Assembly: GCF_014211975.1 (NCBI RefSeq)
Contig: NZ_CP060084.1
Location: 1,736,001-1,800,000, forward strand
Length of the DNA stretch: 64,000 nucleotides
DNA from: Teredinibacter haidensis
GTDB taxonomy: Bacteria; Pseudomonadota; Gammaproteobacteria; Pseudomonadales; Cellvibrionaceae
Reading direction: 5' to 3'
The notes beneath the pieces were generated by a model that worked only from the letters and a program-made list of their open reading frames with translations, had not been told where the DNA came from and did not search any database. Within the stretch, counting starts at the first letter, position 1; each line of letters starts with the position of its first letter. Below, one piece after another: positions 1 through 8,392 of this stretch. A program made the position numbers and the translations under genes.

Positions 1-1
1 T

Positions 2-106
2 ACGCAATTGAGTGTGGGCATTGAACAATATCACTCAACCGCAAAGCCCAAAACACTTTACATTGATAATCTGGTCGTTGATGACTCTCCAATTCCCTGT
101 CAATAA
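2..106 (+). CDS. C-terminal end of a truncated upstream gene (secreted-protein-like)
   Basis: An open frame enters from the left edge and stops at 104-106 (TAA); 34 residues remain. They end LYIDNLVVDDSPIPCQ. A strand rich in hydrophobic residues with IDN or IDD is a common last beta strand of concanavalin-like or polysaccharide-lyase-type sandwich domains in secreted carbohydrate-active proteins. That resemblance is only suggestive. The family cannot be fixed from so short a piece and the gene start lies outside the window. Confidence 0.45.
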   Translation, partial: TQLSVGIEQYHSTAKPKTLYIDNLVVDDSPIPCQ

Positions 107-142
107 GGCCTTCAACTCCCCCTGCATAGGAGCATCCTTCAT

Positions 143-508
143 ATGATGCTATGGAAGCGAATACTACTAATTACGGCAGGCTGGATTGCCGTAATTTTCG
201 GCTTTGTAGGTATTTTTCTTCCGATTCTACCGACAACCCCTTTTCTTATATTGGCCGCCGCCTGTTTTGCTAAGAGTTCAGACAGGTTTCACCAATGGCT
301 AATAAACAGCCCTTTTTTCGGTCCTATTATCGACGACTGGCAAAGGTACCGCGGTATTAAAAAGCCAGTTAAACGCTGGGCGATTTTTGTGGTAATTGTT
401 ACCTTTAGCTTTTCAATATTTATCGTCCCTTTGCTTTATGTCCGTATTTTTCTGATCATTATGCTCTGTACCTGCCTCTACTTTATTGCTCGCCTACCTG
501 AGCGATAA
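143..508 (+). CDS. DUF454 (YbaN-like) inner-membrane protein
   Basis: A 121-residue protein with the typical length and pattern of the DUF454/YbaN family. It has a first membrane hairpin (about residues 8-40, with GFVGIFLPILPTTPFLIL), a short soluble loop containing FFGPIIDDW, and two further hydrophobic segments (about 79-116). The function of the family is not established. The start is one of two adjacent ATG codons (143 or 146) behind AGGAGC. It stands alone, 36 bases after the preceding stop, and converges with gapA. Assignment to the family is confident; no role is proposed. Confidence 0.85.
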   Translation: MMLWKRILLITAGWIAVIFGFVGIFLPILPTTPFLILAAACFAKSSDRFHQWLINSPFFGPIIDDWQRYRGIKKPVKRWAIFVVIVTFSFSIFIVPLLYVRIFLIIMLCTCLYFIARLPER

Positions 509-512
509 GCAT

Positions 513-559
513 AAAAAAACGGCAAGTACCCGAAGGTAGCTCACCGCTTTTTTCTTGCC
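513..559 (-). terminator. Terminator between DUF454 gene and gapA (probably bidirectional)
   Basis: GGCAAG at 521-526 pairs with CTTGCC at 554-559, with a small inner hairpin TACC-CGAA-GGTA at 527-538. Read on the minus strand the stem is followed by a run of seven T (A513-A519), as expected for the gapA terminator. A T run at 548-553 could serve the plus-strand gene. Confidence 0.5.
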
Positions 560-596
560 CGCAACCTTCGCGGCAAGTAATAGATCTAGAGCTAAA

Positions 597-1604
597 TTAA
601 GCTTTAGAATCCATGTATTCCATCAGCTCAACAACTTTACAGGAATAACCCCACTCGTTGTCGTACCAGGAAACCAGCTTAACAAACTTGTCACTCAACT
701 GAATGCCAGCATCTGCATCAAAGATAGAGGTGCGGGAATCGCCAACGAAGTCTGTAGAAACAACTGCGTCTTCGGTGTAACCCAGAACGCCAGCCATTTC
801 ACCTTCAGAAGCAGCCTTCATTGCAGCTTTGATTTCGTCATAAGTAGCAGGCTTCTGCAGACGAACAGTCAAGTCAACAACAGACACATCAGGAGTTGGC
901 ACACGGAAGGCCATACCAGTCAGTTTACCGTTCAGCTCAGGGATAACTTTACCTACTGCTTTGGCTGCACCAGTTGAAGATGGGATGATGTTCTGGCCTG
1001 CACCACGGCCACCGCGCCAGTCTTTCATAGAAGGACCGTCAACAGTTTTCTGGGTAGCTGTAGTAGCGTGAACAGTTGTCATCAGCGCTTCTTCAATACC
1101 CCAGTTATCATTAACAACTTTGGCCAGTGGCGCAAGACAGTTAGTAGTACAAGAGGCGTTAGATACGATGTTAACGTCTGGAGTGTACTTGTCGTTGTTA
1201 ACACCCATTACAAACATTGGGGTGTCATCTTTAGATGGGCCAGTCAGAACAACCTTCTTGGCACCCGCTTTCAGGTGAGCTTCTGCTGTTTCTTTGGTCA
1301 AGAAGATACCTGTGGCTTCAGCAACGTAATCTGCGCCAACTTCGTCCCACTTCAGGTTAGCTGGGTCACGCTCGGAAGTTACACGAATGTTTTTACCGTT
1401 AACAATCAGCTTGCCATCTTTAACTTCAACATCGCCGTTAAATTGACCATGAGTAGAATCGTACTTCAGCATGTAAGCGATGTAATCGACGTCTAACAGA
1501 TCGTTGATACCAACAATCTCAACATTATCGCGCTCGCAAGCAGCACGAAAAACGAGTCTGCCGATACGGCCAAAGCCATTGATTCCGACTTTAATGGTGC
1601 TCAT
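597..1604 (-). CDS. gapA: Type I glyceraldehyde-3-phosphate dehydrogenase (GapA)
   Basis: Oxidises glyceraldehyde 3-phosphate to 1,3-bisphosphoglycerate with NAD in cytoplasmic glycolysis. The 335-residue length is normal. Visible signatures are the Rossmann start INGFGRIGR (residues 8-16), an Asp following the second strand (GIND, residue 35) that favours NAD over NADP, the catalytic SNASCTTNC with Cys152, and His179 in TTVHATTATQ. The start ATG follows AGGAG with a 7-base spacer. It is transcribed away from a 342-base leader region and ends at a hairpin terminator. zwf lies next on the same strand but upstream with its own hairpin between, so the two are probably separate transcripts that share central carbon metabolism. 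Confidence 0.97.
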   Translation of the reverse strand: MSTIKVGINGFGRIGRLVFRAACERDNVEIVGINDLLDVDYIAYMLKYDSTHGQFNGDVEVKDGKLIVNGKNIRVTSERDPANLKWDEVGADYVAEATGIFLTKETAEAHLKAGAKKVVLTGPSKDDTPMFVMGVNNDKYTPDVNIVSNASCTTNCLAPLAKVVNDNWGIEEALMTTVHATTATQKTVDGPSMKDWRGGRGAGQNIIPSSTGAAKAVGKVIPELNGKLTGMAFRVPTPDVSVVDLTVRLQKPATYDEIKAAMKAASEGEMAGVLGYTEDAVVSTDFVGDSRTSIFDADAGIQLSDKFVKLVSWYDNEWGYSCKVVELMEYMDSKA

Positions 1605-1904
1605 AGTTTTCTCCTAGAGTGTGAAATAGTAAGCCGGTAGATTACGGCTTAAGAGTTGCGTGGGTAGTTGTTGCTCGGCCACCGTATACCGATTTAGCTA
1701 CGGTGTACCTCTTTACATCTACTTGATTCGGTGGCTTGTGCGACACATATCAGGATCGCTTCCCCGCCTTTATTTGGCGAACAGGAATGTCTACCAAAAA
1801 CGGTCGCCATTCTAGCGTTTTTCGATGCGTTCCTCCACACGAAGAGTATAGCCAAGATCAAGAAAATGAGTATTCAGATATAAAAATCCGTTAACTGGCC
1901 AATA
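1605..1904 (-). promoter_or_regulatory. gapA upstream region with an inverted repeat
   Basis: No gene is seen in this stretch. It must hold the gapA promoter and leader. ACCGTA at 1681-1686 and TACGGT at 1699-1704 form a 6-bp inverted repeat 77-100 bases upstream of the gapA start. It could be an operator or a leader hairpin. No clear HexR-type palindrome was found, although gapA and zwf are HexR targets in related bacteria. Confidence 0.3.
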
Positions 1905-1923
1905 GAGCCCTGAAACCGGGCTC
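1905..1923 (-). terminator. Hairpin after zwf
   Basis: GAGCCC (1905-1910) and GGGCTC (1918-1923) form a 6-bp stem with a 7-base loop, 24 bases past the zwf stop. On the minus strand it is not followed by a T run, so it is a weak or factor-assisted terminator at best. Confidence 0.4.
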
Positions 1924-1946
1924 TCCAGCAGGCACTTGCAGCTCGA

Positions 1947-3437
1947 CTAGTCGAGCGCACACCACAGCTCAAAGTCTTCGTTAAGCCACTTGCGATCATC
2001 TCGACCTAACAGTTCGTCGGCGCCATCAGGACCTAAGCCCCCAGACTGGTACTCTTCAACGGGCATACCTGTAGCTTTCCACCCAGCAAAAATCTGATCG
2101 ACCCATTTCCAGGCAGCCTCAACTTCGGCAGCACTGACAAACAGCGTTGGATCGTTGCGCAACACATCAAAGAACAGGCGAGAATAGGCGTCATAGGTCA
2201 CTTTTTGTTCTTTTTCGTCAAAAGAAAAATTCAGTACACCGTCTTCAACAGGAATACCTGCATCCAGGCCGGGAACTTTATGCATCAAACGCAGCGCAAT
2301 ACCGGCATCCGGCTGCAACTGAATAATCAGCTGATTAGCCTTATGTTCGGAATGGTTTTCCTCAAAGATCTGATGCCGGCTCTGTTTAAACTGAATCACA
2401 ATTTCCGAGTGGCGCTTGTGCATACGCTTACCTGTACGCAGATAAACCGGCACGCCAGACCAGCGCCAGTTTTCAATTTCAGCCTTAATCGCCACAAACG
2501 TTTCCGTCTGGCTATTCGGATCAACCTTATACTTATCCGATTTTTCTTCACGGTAGCCCGGCACGTCCTCATCATCCACATAGCCGCTGCCATATTGACC
2601 CCGAACAGTCAGGCTCTCGACTTCTTCATGAGGAATCAAGCGCAAAGCATTTAACACCTTCAGTTTTTCAGCACGCACCGACTCGGCATTCAATGATGCA
2701 GGCGGTTCCATAGCCACCAGACACAACACCTGCAATAGATGGTTCTGCACCATATCGCGAGTTGCCCCTGTTTGGTCATAAAACGCCCATCGGTTGCCTA
2801 CACCTACAGATTCCGTAACCGTAATCTGAATATGGTCGATATAACGGGAATTCCACAATGGCTCGAACATATCGTTGGCAAAACGCAAGGCCAGTAAGTT
2901 TTGCACCGACTCCTTACCCAAATAGTGATCAATGCGAAAAATCTGCTCCTCACTGAAGGTACGAGACAACTCGTTATTAATCGCGAGAAATGATTCCCGG
3001 CTGTCTCCCAATGGCTTTTCGATCACTAGGCGAGTGGTTGGACGGTTTAGGCCGCAACGGTTAATAGAGCTGCATACATTACCGAAAATCATGGGCGGAA
3101 CAGCGAGGTAGATCACCAGGTGGTTATCATTCTCAAAAAACTCACTTTTAACACGCTCCAGGGCCTCCGGGTCGGTTGCATCACCCTGCCCAAACCAGAT
3201 TTTATCCGCAAAGCTCAGCCATTTTTCTTCTGAATACAGCTCTTCCTTGATTTTACTTTTCAACCAGATATTAATCTTAGAATGGAATTCTTCTCGCGTT
3301 TGACCGGTGCGCGCCATACCAATAATACGGGTGTTTTCTGGCATGCAGTTGTTTAGCTCAAGATAGTACAGCGATGGATACAGCTTACGAAGAGCCAGAT
3401 CACCATCACCACCAACAATCAACAGGTCTGTTTTCAT
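1947..3437 (-). CDS. zwf: Glucose-6-phosphate 1-dehydrogenase (Zwf)
   Basis: First enzyme of the oxidative pentose phosphate and Entner-Doudoroff routes, making 6-phosphogluconolactone and NADPH. The N-terminal nucleotide-binding motif is GGDGDLALRKLYPSLY and the active-site signature RIDHYLGKESVQN is intact (about residue 171). Full-length family size, about 496 residues. The frame can be extended six codons upstream to a GTG at 3455. The ATG at 3437 is preferred because AAAGG lies 7 bases before it and it leaves the short N-terminus usual for the family. It is divergent from the DUF3108 gene across about 560 bases. Confidence 0.95.
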   Translation of the reverse strand: MKTDLLIVGGDGDLALRKLYPSLYYLELNNCMPENTRIIGMARTGQTREEFHSKINIWLKSKIKEELYSEEKWLSFADKIWFGQGDATDPEALERVKSEFFENDNHLVIYLAVPPMIFGNVCSSINRCGLNRPTTRLVIEKPLGDSRESFLAINNELSRTFSEEQIFRIDHYLGKESVQNLLALRFANDMFEPLWNSRYIDHIQITVTESVGVGNRWAFYDQTGATRDMVQNHLLQVLCLVAMEPPASLNAESVRAEKLKVLNALRLIPHEEVESLTVRGQYGSGYVDDEDVPGYREEKSDKYKVDPNSQTETFVAIKAEIENWRWSGVPVYLRTGKRMHKRHSEIVIQFKQSRHQIFEENHSEHKANQLIIQLQPDAGIALRLMHKVPGLDAGIPVEDGVLNFSFDEKEQKVTYDAYSRLFFDVLRNDPTLFVSAAEVEAAWKWVDQIFAGWKATGMPVEEYQSGGLGPDGADELLGRDDRKWLNEDFELWCALD

Positions 3438-3998
3438 ACCTTTACCTTTGGACACCTTAATTCAGAAACGACTAGATCAATATGTATCTAGCGCGGTTTT
3501 ACGTATACCACCCCCCTAACCTCGTGGCACAACACGTTCCGGAAAGGGATCGTAAAGCGGATGAGAAAAGATCAGGGGATCGATCCGGGCGCTAGTGATA
3601 ACCCGAAACGGCTGCTATTTGTTTATTGGTTTTAAGGGCGATCAGTTTTCGCACTAACGACTAATAAAGCTACGATTATCGATAGCCAAGATTTTGGTTT
3701 CAGGCACGTTTATACCAAACGTATACGTACACCAAAAAACCTATAAAAGCGCGGCCATTTTAGACTGTGAACGGAACTCATTCAACCTCACCGGCTCATA
3801 GCTGGAAACTATAGTTTTAGACATAAAAAGGAAGCCAGGGCAGACGCCAAAAACCCGAAAATCACATTGTTCAAATACGGACAGGAGCCCTGAAATACAC
3901 AGGACAAAAGCCTTACACTCGCAATTCAGATACTATTCATATTCTCACTTATAGAATTCACAACATCACAGTAATCGCAAAGGAATCTTCAACCTGTT
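3438..3998. promoter_or_regulatory. Intergenic region between divergent zwf and DUF3108 gene
   Basis: No gene is seen. The region must carry two divergent promoters. A perfect 10-bp palindrome ACGTATACGT lies at 3719-3728, and a related TTTTACGTATACC occurs near 3498-3510 close to the zwf start. The two copies of ACGTATAC could be sites for one regulator; no factor is assigned. Confidence 0.3.
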
Positions 3999-4778
3999 AT
4001 GCCAACTAAACTATCGATTAACAGCTCCTCCGGTGAAAAATCAGTTTTTAGCCTTCTTTGCTTTGTACTATGGGCATATTGTGCTTTCGTCTCACCTATC
4101 ACCGCGGCAGACGAAATTCTGTTTAAGGCAGAATATGAAGGCAAATATTCGGGCATGACCATTACATCAACTCGAACACTGATTGCAAAAGATGCAAGTA
4201 CATTTCTCGTTGAATCCCGTATGAAAAACATCCTTGGCTCAATCACAGAAAAGAGCAATTTCAAGTTTGAAAATGGAGTAATGCAGCCCTCCGAATACCG
4301 CTATACCCGCAGTGTTATTGGATTTAAAGCCGATGAAAAAATCAGCTTTGATTGGGATAGTAAGACGGCTCGATATGAGAGAAAAGACAAACCGGAAAAA
4401 AACCGTGAGCACAAACTAGAGCCTGGAGTACTTGACCCAGTGCTATACCAGCTTCAAATGCAGCGCGAAGCTTTTAGTGGTAAAGACGCATTTCGCCTAA
4501 CCTTTGTAAAACCGAGCAAAGTACAAACCTTGCTATTTCACAAAACCGCAGACGAGGCACTTACCGTTGGCGCAAAAGATTACCCCGCAATCAAATTTGA
4601 GCGAATTAACCTCGACGACTTGAAAAAAACCCGCATATGGTTAATCCCCGAACTCAATTATCAGATTGGCCGTATTGAACACATTGAGGAAGATGGCGAC
4701 TCTTATAATATCTTTCTCAAAAGCTATACCGCATCCCCTAAACTGGTGAGCAATATTTACCAGGCCTCAACGCCGTAG
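3999..4778 (+). CDS. Exported DUF3108 family protein
   Basis: A 259-residue protein with an N-terminal hydrophobic stretch (about residues 15-35, VFSLLCFVLWAYCAFVSPITAA) that reads as a signal peptide with cleavage after TAA or AAD. The mature part matches the DUF3108 pattern: an early FKAEYEGKYSGM strand, the LDPVLYQLQMQ segment in the middle, and a C-terminal beta-rich region with LNYQIGRIEHIEEDG. DUF3108 proteins are periplasmic beta-structured proteins of unknown function in Gram-negative bacteria. The next gene starts 58 bases downstream, so co-transcription is possible. Confidence 0.8.
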   Translation: MPTKLSINSSSGEKSVFSLLCFVLWAYCAFVSPITAADEILFKAEYEGKYSGMTITSTRTLIAKDASTFLVESRMKNILGSITEKSNFKFENGVMQPSEYRYTRSVIGFKADEKISFDWDSKTARYERKDKPEKNREHKLEPGVLDPVLYQLQMQREAFSGKDAFRLTFVKPSKVQTLLFHKTADEALTVGAKDYPAIKFERINLDDLKKTRIWLIPELNYQIGRIEHIEEDGDSYNIFLKSYTASPKLVSNIYQASTP

Positions 4779-4836
4779 AACAGAATACAGCCATACTCAA
4801 AAGAGTGTAATATTCCCGCTCCCAAAGGAAACACTC

Positions 4837-5760
4837 ATGGCTGGATCACTAGAAAAAGGCGCCGATATTGCCACACAGGAAAATGTTGGCGAACACGCCG
4901 TACTTTTCGCTGACATTGTTGGCAGCTCGAACATCTACCAGATGCTGGGGAACACCCGTGCGCAACGTGAAATTGATCGCCTTGTCTCACTTATGATTCA
5001 GGTCGTCCAAGCTCACAAAGGCCAGCTGGTCAAAACCATTGGGGACGAAATAATGGTTATTTTCACGGAGCCGGAAAGCGCTGCCGAATCGGCCATAGCT
5101 CTCAACCTGAAAATCCAGGAACAAAATCAAGCCATTAGAACGGGAATGGCCGTCGGTGCATTAATATTCGATGGTCCCGATGTTTTTGGTAACACCGTTA
5201 ACCGAGCGGCCAGCCTTGTACGCGCAGCACAGAGCAAACAAGTGCTTATGGACCAGCCCATGCAGGAAGGAATGCCCTACTGGCTGTTAAATTACTGTGA
5301 GCTATACGACCGCCTAATGCTTAAAGGCAGCGAGAGTAAAGCTCTGGTTTACCGCCTGAATTGGCAGCAAGAGAACTGTACAGATCTCAGCGCCACACAA
5401 GTAAGCGGAAGCATGATTTCGGCGAAAACTCAATTTTCTAACGAGCTTGAACTTACCATCGAGCAAGAGACCTTCTATTTCACTGCCGCCGACAAGCCCC
5501 TCACAATTGGCCGCGACCCGGCGGTAGCCCAATGTACGATTACTGACCCTAAAGTCTCTCGCTTGCATGGCGTTGTGTCATTTCATCGAGGCAAATTTAT
5601 CTACGAAGACCGAAGCACCAACGGCAGCTACCTTCAAGAGAGTGGGCAACCTCAGATCTATTTACGCCGTGAATCCGCACCGCTTGTAAAGGCTGGTGTT
5701 ATCACGCTAGGACAACCGGAGCAAACTGAAGACAATATGATCCGATTCAGACACCTGTGA
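4837..5760 (+). CDS. Class III adenylate/guanylate cyclase-like protein with C-terminal FHA domain
   Basis: 307 residues with no membrane segment or signal peptide, so a soluble protein. Residues about 20-175 form a class III nucleotide cyclase catalytic domain. Metal-binding Asp26 lies in LFADIVGSS and Asp70 in KTIGDEIM, and Lys66 is at the purine-recognition position. Residues about 205-300 form a FHA phosphothreonine-binding domain with GRDP (225-228), SRLHG (241-245) and STNGSYL (260-266). In the transition-state motif, usually VNxAAR, this protein has VNRAAS. Asn122 is kept but the arginine position is Ser126. Activity is therefore uncertain; it could be reduced, or the neighbouring Arg123 could substitute. 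Start ATG follows AAAGGAAAC. Confidence 0.88.
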   Translation: MAGSLEKGADIATQENVGEHAVLFADIVGSSNIYQMLGNTRAQREIDRLVSLMIQVVQAHKGQLVKTIGDEIMVIFTEPESAAESAIALNLKIQEQNQAIRTGMAVGALIFDGPDVFGNTVNRAASLVRAAQSKQVLMDQPMQEGMPYWLLNYCELYDRLMLKGSESKALVYRLNWQQENCTDLSATQVSGSMISAKTQFSNELELTIEQETFYFTAADKPLTIGRDPAVAQCTITDPKVSRLHGVVSFHRGKFIYEDRSTNGSYLQESGQPQIYLRRESAPLVKAGVITLGQPEQTEDNMIRFRHL

Positions 5761-6075
5761 AGAAAACACCACCTAAAACCCAGAAAACCTAGAAATAGCA
5801 CTTTATAACTATATTTATTTGTAATGGTGGCGTTAAAAACATGTTTTATTCAGCATAAAGAACCACTCCCGCTCTTTTAATTACATACACAACGTTAGTA
5901 AACACTATCGCCCCATTTAGCTACTCCAAACAAGTCTCACTTCAGCCAAACAAAACTGTGATCAATTGCACCTATATTTCGGCCTCTGGATTACGATTTG
6001 GTATAACCGGGCATCTTTCTTATTTCCACCATTTTAGTAATCTGGACTTATCAACTAACCCGGAGGCATCCCAAA
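5761..6075. other. AT-rich non-coding stretch
   Basis: No gene, repeat or clear hairpin is seen. It presumably contains the promoter of the small exported protein that follows; GGAGG at 6061-6066 is that gene's ribosome binding site. Confidence 0.5.
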
Positions 6076-6549
6076 ATGGTCCCGATTTTTCTAAAAGGTA
6101 TAAAAGCGTGCTGTACAAAGCTGGCTATAGCTTTGTGCGGGCTGGGCATCTGCTGCCCCTGCCTTGCGGCATTTTTTGGGGACAACGAGGCTAGTATCCA
6201 CACCAAAAACATACAAAGCCCATTAACATTTCTGGCTGTCCATATGATGGATGACGAAGCATTAATCCACTCTGCGCAAATGCGGCGTGACACCAGCATG
6301 ACGAATCAGGTTCGCCTGTTGAATAGCCAGTGGCTATTACAGGACCAGCACAACACCTGGTCTGGCAATAAAGCGGTCAGTAAATTTCTGAAAATTGGCT
6401 TGAAGCGGTTTATCAGCGTTCGCTATAAGATGCAAAATAACTTGGTGGAGCAGCCAGAGAATAACGATTTTGAAACATCAATCTGGAATACCTACTCTTT
6501 AGAAGTGTCGGGAAACAAAGTGATGCTAGGTATGAAGTTCCAATTCTAG
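6076..6549 (+). CDS. Small exported hypothetical protein
   Basis: 157 residues. The start ATG is preceded by a strong GGAGG ten bases upstream. A hydrophobic Cys-containing segment at residues 14-32 (TKLAIALCGLGICCPCLAA) reads as a signal peptide. The mature part has no recognised domain. It is rich in Asn and Gln, contains ISVRYKMQNN, and ends in a phenylalanine-terminated strand (VMLGMKFQF). An aromatic last residue is typical of outer-membrane beta-barrel C-termini, but the protein is short for a barrel. Function unknown. Confidence 0.65.
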   Translation: MVPIFLKGIKACCTKLAIALCGLGICCPCLAAFFGDNEASIHTKNIQSPLTFLAVHMMDDEALIHSAQMRRDTSMTNQVRLLNSQWLLQDQHNTWSGNKAVSKFLKIGLKRFISVRYKMQNNLVEQPENNDFETSIWNTYSLEVSGNKVMLGMKFQF

Positions 6550-6621
6550 TGTAGCACCGAGCACTAACCTTATGCCCATCTTGATGGGCCCCTGCGCCCA
6601 AATCGTCTGTCACCTCCAGTT

Positions 6622-6644
6622 CCGTACCTGTACGGGATTTTTTA
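6622..6644 (+). terminator. Short hairpin with T run
   Basis: CCGTA (6622-6626), loop CCTG and TACGG (6631-6635) are followed by GATTTTTTAT, a plausible weak intrinsic terminator after the small exported protein. A second perfect hairpin, GCCCATC-TT-GATGGGC, lies just before it at 6574-6589. Confidence 0.5.
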
Positions 6645-6821
6645 TATGCTGAGATAAGGCAGAAGGCAGTACGCTGTTCGAGCACAGATACCCAAGGGCT
6701 GCGCCCTACACTCAGCCCTCAACCAAAATCAAACTAAAAGCCACGTTAGATACGGCCCCCTACCACCCACACCCCATTCCCCGTAAAATGCTGTTATCAA
6801 TTTTAAGGCAGTAAAATCAAT

Positions 6822-7334
6822 ATGGCCGAAGCATTTATTACAGATACCTCAAAGGGCGCCCCACTTTGGCGACGATTTGCCTCAATGTTGTATGACAGCT
6901 TCCTGCTAATGGCCCTAAGCATGGGCTACGGCGCCCTGGCAACGCTAGTTCTGTTTTTAATCCACGGTGACTCAACTGGCGGTGAATACCAACCTATGGT
7001 CACAAGCAGCATCGGTAATCTCCTGCTGCTAACCGGTTTGGTAACGACGCTGACGGGTTTTTATGTATTCTTTTGGCATAGAGCCGGACAAACAGCGGGA
7101 ATGCGGGCCTGGAGGCTGCAGGTCATCACTTTGTCAGAACTGCCTGAAGTAAGGCAGCCCAGTTTAACCAAGAGCTTGGCGCGCGCGCCCCTATCTTTTC
7201 TGGCTATCGCGGTTGGTGGATTGGGCTACTGGTGGCGTGCATTTGATATCAATGGCGATTGTTTACACGACAAGCTGAGCCAAACCCGTGTCATCCTTAC
7301 GGCGCCACGCAAGAAAAAAAGCGCTCCGAACTAA
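6822..7334 (+). CDS. RDD family membrane protein
   Basis: 170 residues with the RDD family pattern. It starts PLWRRFASMLYDSFLL (the usual R...D pair at the start of the first helix), has further helices at about 47-70 and 75-90, the GQTAGMRAWRLQV motif, and the late FDINGDCLHDKLSQTRV motif with a conserved Asp-Lys pair. Related proteins are poorly characterised and some have been linked to ion or proton transport. The last four bases overlap the end of convergent lptG. Confidence 0.85.
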   Translation: MAEAFITDTSKGAPLWRRFASMLYDSFLLMALSMGYGALATLVLFLIHGDSTGGEYQPMVTSSIGNLLLLTGLVTTLTGFYVFFWHRAGQTAGMRAWRLQVITLSELPEVRQPSLTKSLARAPLSFLAIAVGGLGYWWRAFDINGDCLHDKLSQTRVILTAPRKKKSAPN

Positions 7335-8392
7335 CCCGAACGCTTAATTAACAACCAGCCCAAGACAAAACAGGCAAGAATGGGCGTTAAAACCGCAAAC
7401 ATCGGTGAAAACCCCATAATAATGGAGATAGGACCCAGCAACTTCTGGCTGGTTTGGAAGACAAGCCCCACAATAACCCCGATAAAAACCCGGAACCCCA
7501 TCGTGGTTTGACGCAAGGGGCCAAAAATAAACGAGATCGCAATCATCACCAAACTGAGCGTCGCCAGAGGCTGCAAGGCTTTTTGCCAGAAGGCGAGACG
7601 ATATTGACTGGAATCAATATTCTGCTTTTCCTGATAATTCGCGTAGGCGTTTAAGCGCTGCATAGGCAGCTCATCCGGATCCAGAACCAGCACGTTCAAT
7701 AAGTCCGGCGACACTTCCGTATACCAGTGCCGGGTTATAAATTCTTCACGACGAATAAGATCGCCCTCAAAATAAGTTATTTCACCCTCCTGCTCCGCCC
7801 AGTATTCACCCTGATAAATAGCGGAGTGAATAAAACTGGCTTGCACAAGATTACCGTCAGTGTCGAATCGGTAGCGCGTAATGCCGTAGAGCTTACCGTT
7901 CGGCAATACCGCATTAAAATGCATATACTCATCGTTTTCGCGAAACCACAAACCACGCTCACTTTGCATAGCCTTTTCGTGGCCTTGCAAAAACGCGCGA
8001 CGGCTGTCTGCAAACTGATCGGTATAGGGGGCAACATATTCACCCAACAGTGCACCGGCAAAAATAAACAGCAGCACCGGCCGCATAACAGCCCATATAA
8101 TTTGACGAATGGAAACACCCGCGGCGCGAATAACCACCAGTTCAGAGCTATTAGCCAGCAGACCTAAGCCGATCAAGCAGCCAACCAGAGCGGCCAAAGG
8201 AAGAAAATCGTAGACGCTGGAAGGTATGTATAACAGTACATACAAGAGCGCTTCGATAAAAACGTAGTTACCCTTAAGCTGGCTCAGCTGATCAACTAGA
8301 TCGGCAATTGCATCCAACGACACAATCACCATCAAGACACCAATAACAGCCGCCAATACCTGTTGAGCGATATAGCGTTTCAATTTAATCAC
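7331..8392 (-). CDS. lptG: LPS export ABC transporter permease LptG
   Basis: One of the two inner-membrane permease subunits that, with LptB, extract lipopolysaccharide and pass it to the LptC-A-D bridge. 353 residues: helices near the N-terminus (13-30, 62-82, 100-120), a periplasmic beta-jellyroll-like middle (about 125-265), and three C-terminal helices. The GTG start overlaps the lptF stop (GTGA) and has GGAGG just upstream, showing translational coupling to lptF. The family assignment rests on paired position, the topology and the segment ELVVIRAAGVSIRQI typical of LptG. Confidence 0.93.
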   Translation of the reverse strand: MIKLKRYIAQQVLAAVIGVLMVIVSLDAIADLVDQLSQLKGNYVFIEALLYVLLYIPSSVYDFLPLAALVGCLIGLGLLANSSELVVIRAAGVSIRQIIWAVMRPVLLFIFAGALLGEYVAPYTDQFADSRRAFLQGHEKAMQSERGLWFRENDEYMHFNAVLPNGKLYGITRYRFDTDGNLVQASFIHSAIYQGEYWAEQEGEITYFEGDLIRREEFITRHWYTEVSPDLLNVLVLDPDELPMQRLNAYANYQEKQNIDSSQYRLAFWQKALQPLATLSLVMIAISFIFGPLRQTTMGFRVFIGVIVGLVFQTSQKLLGPISIIMGFSPMFAVLTPILACFVLGWLLIKRSG

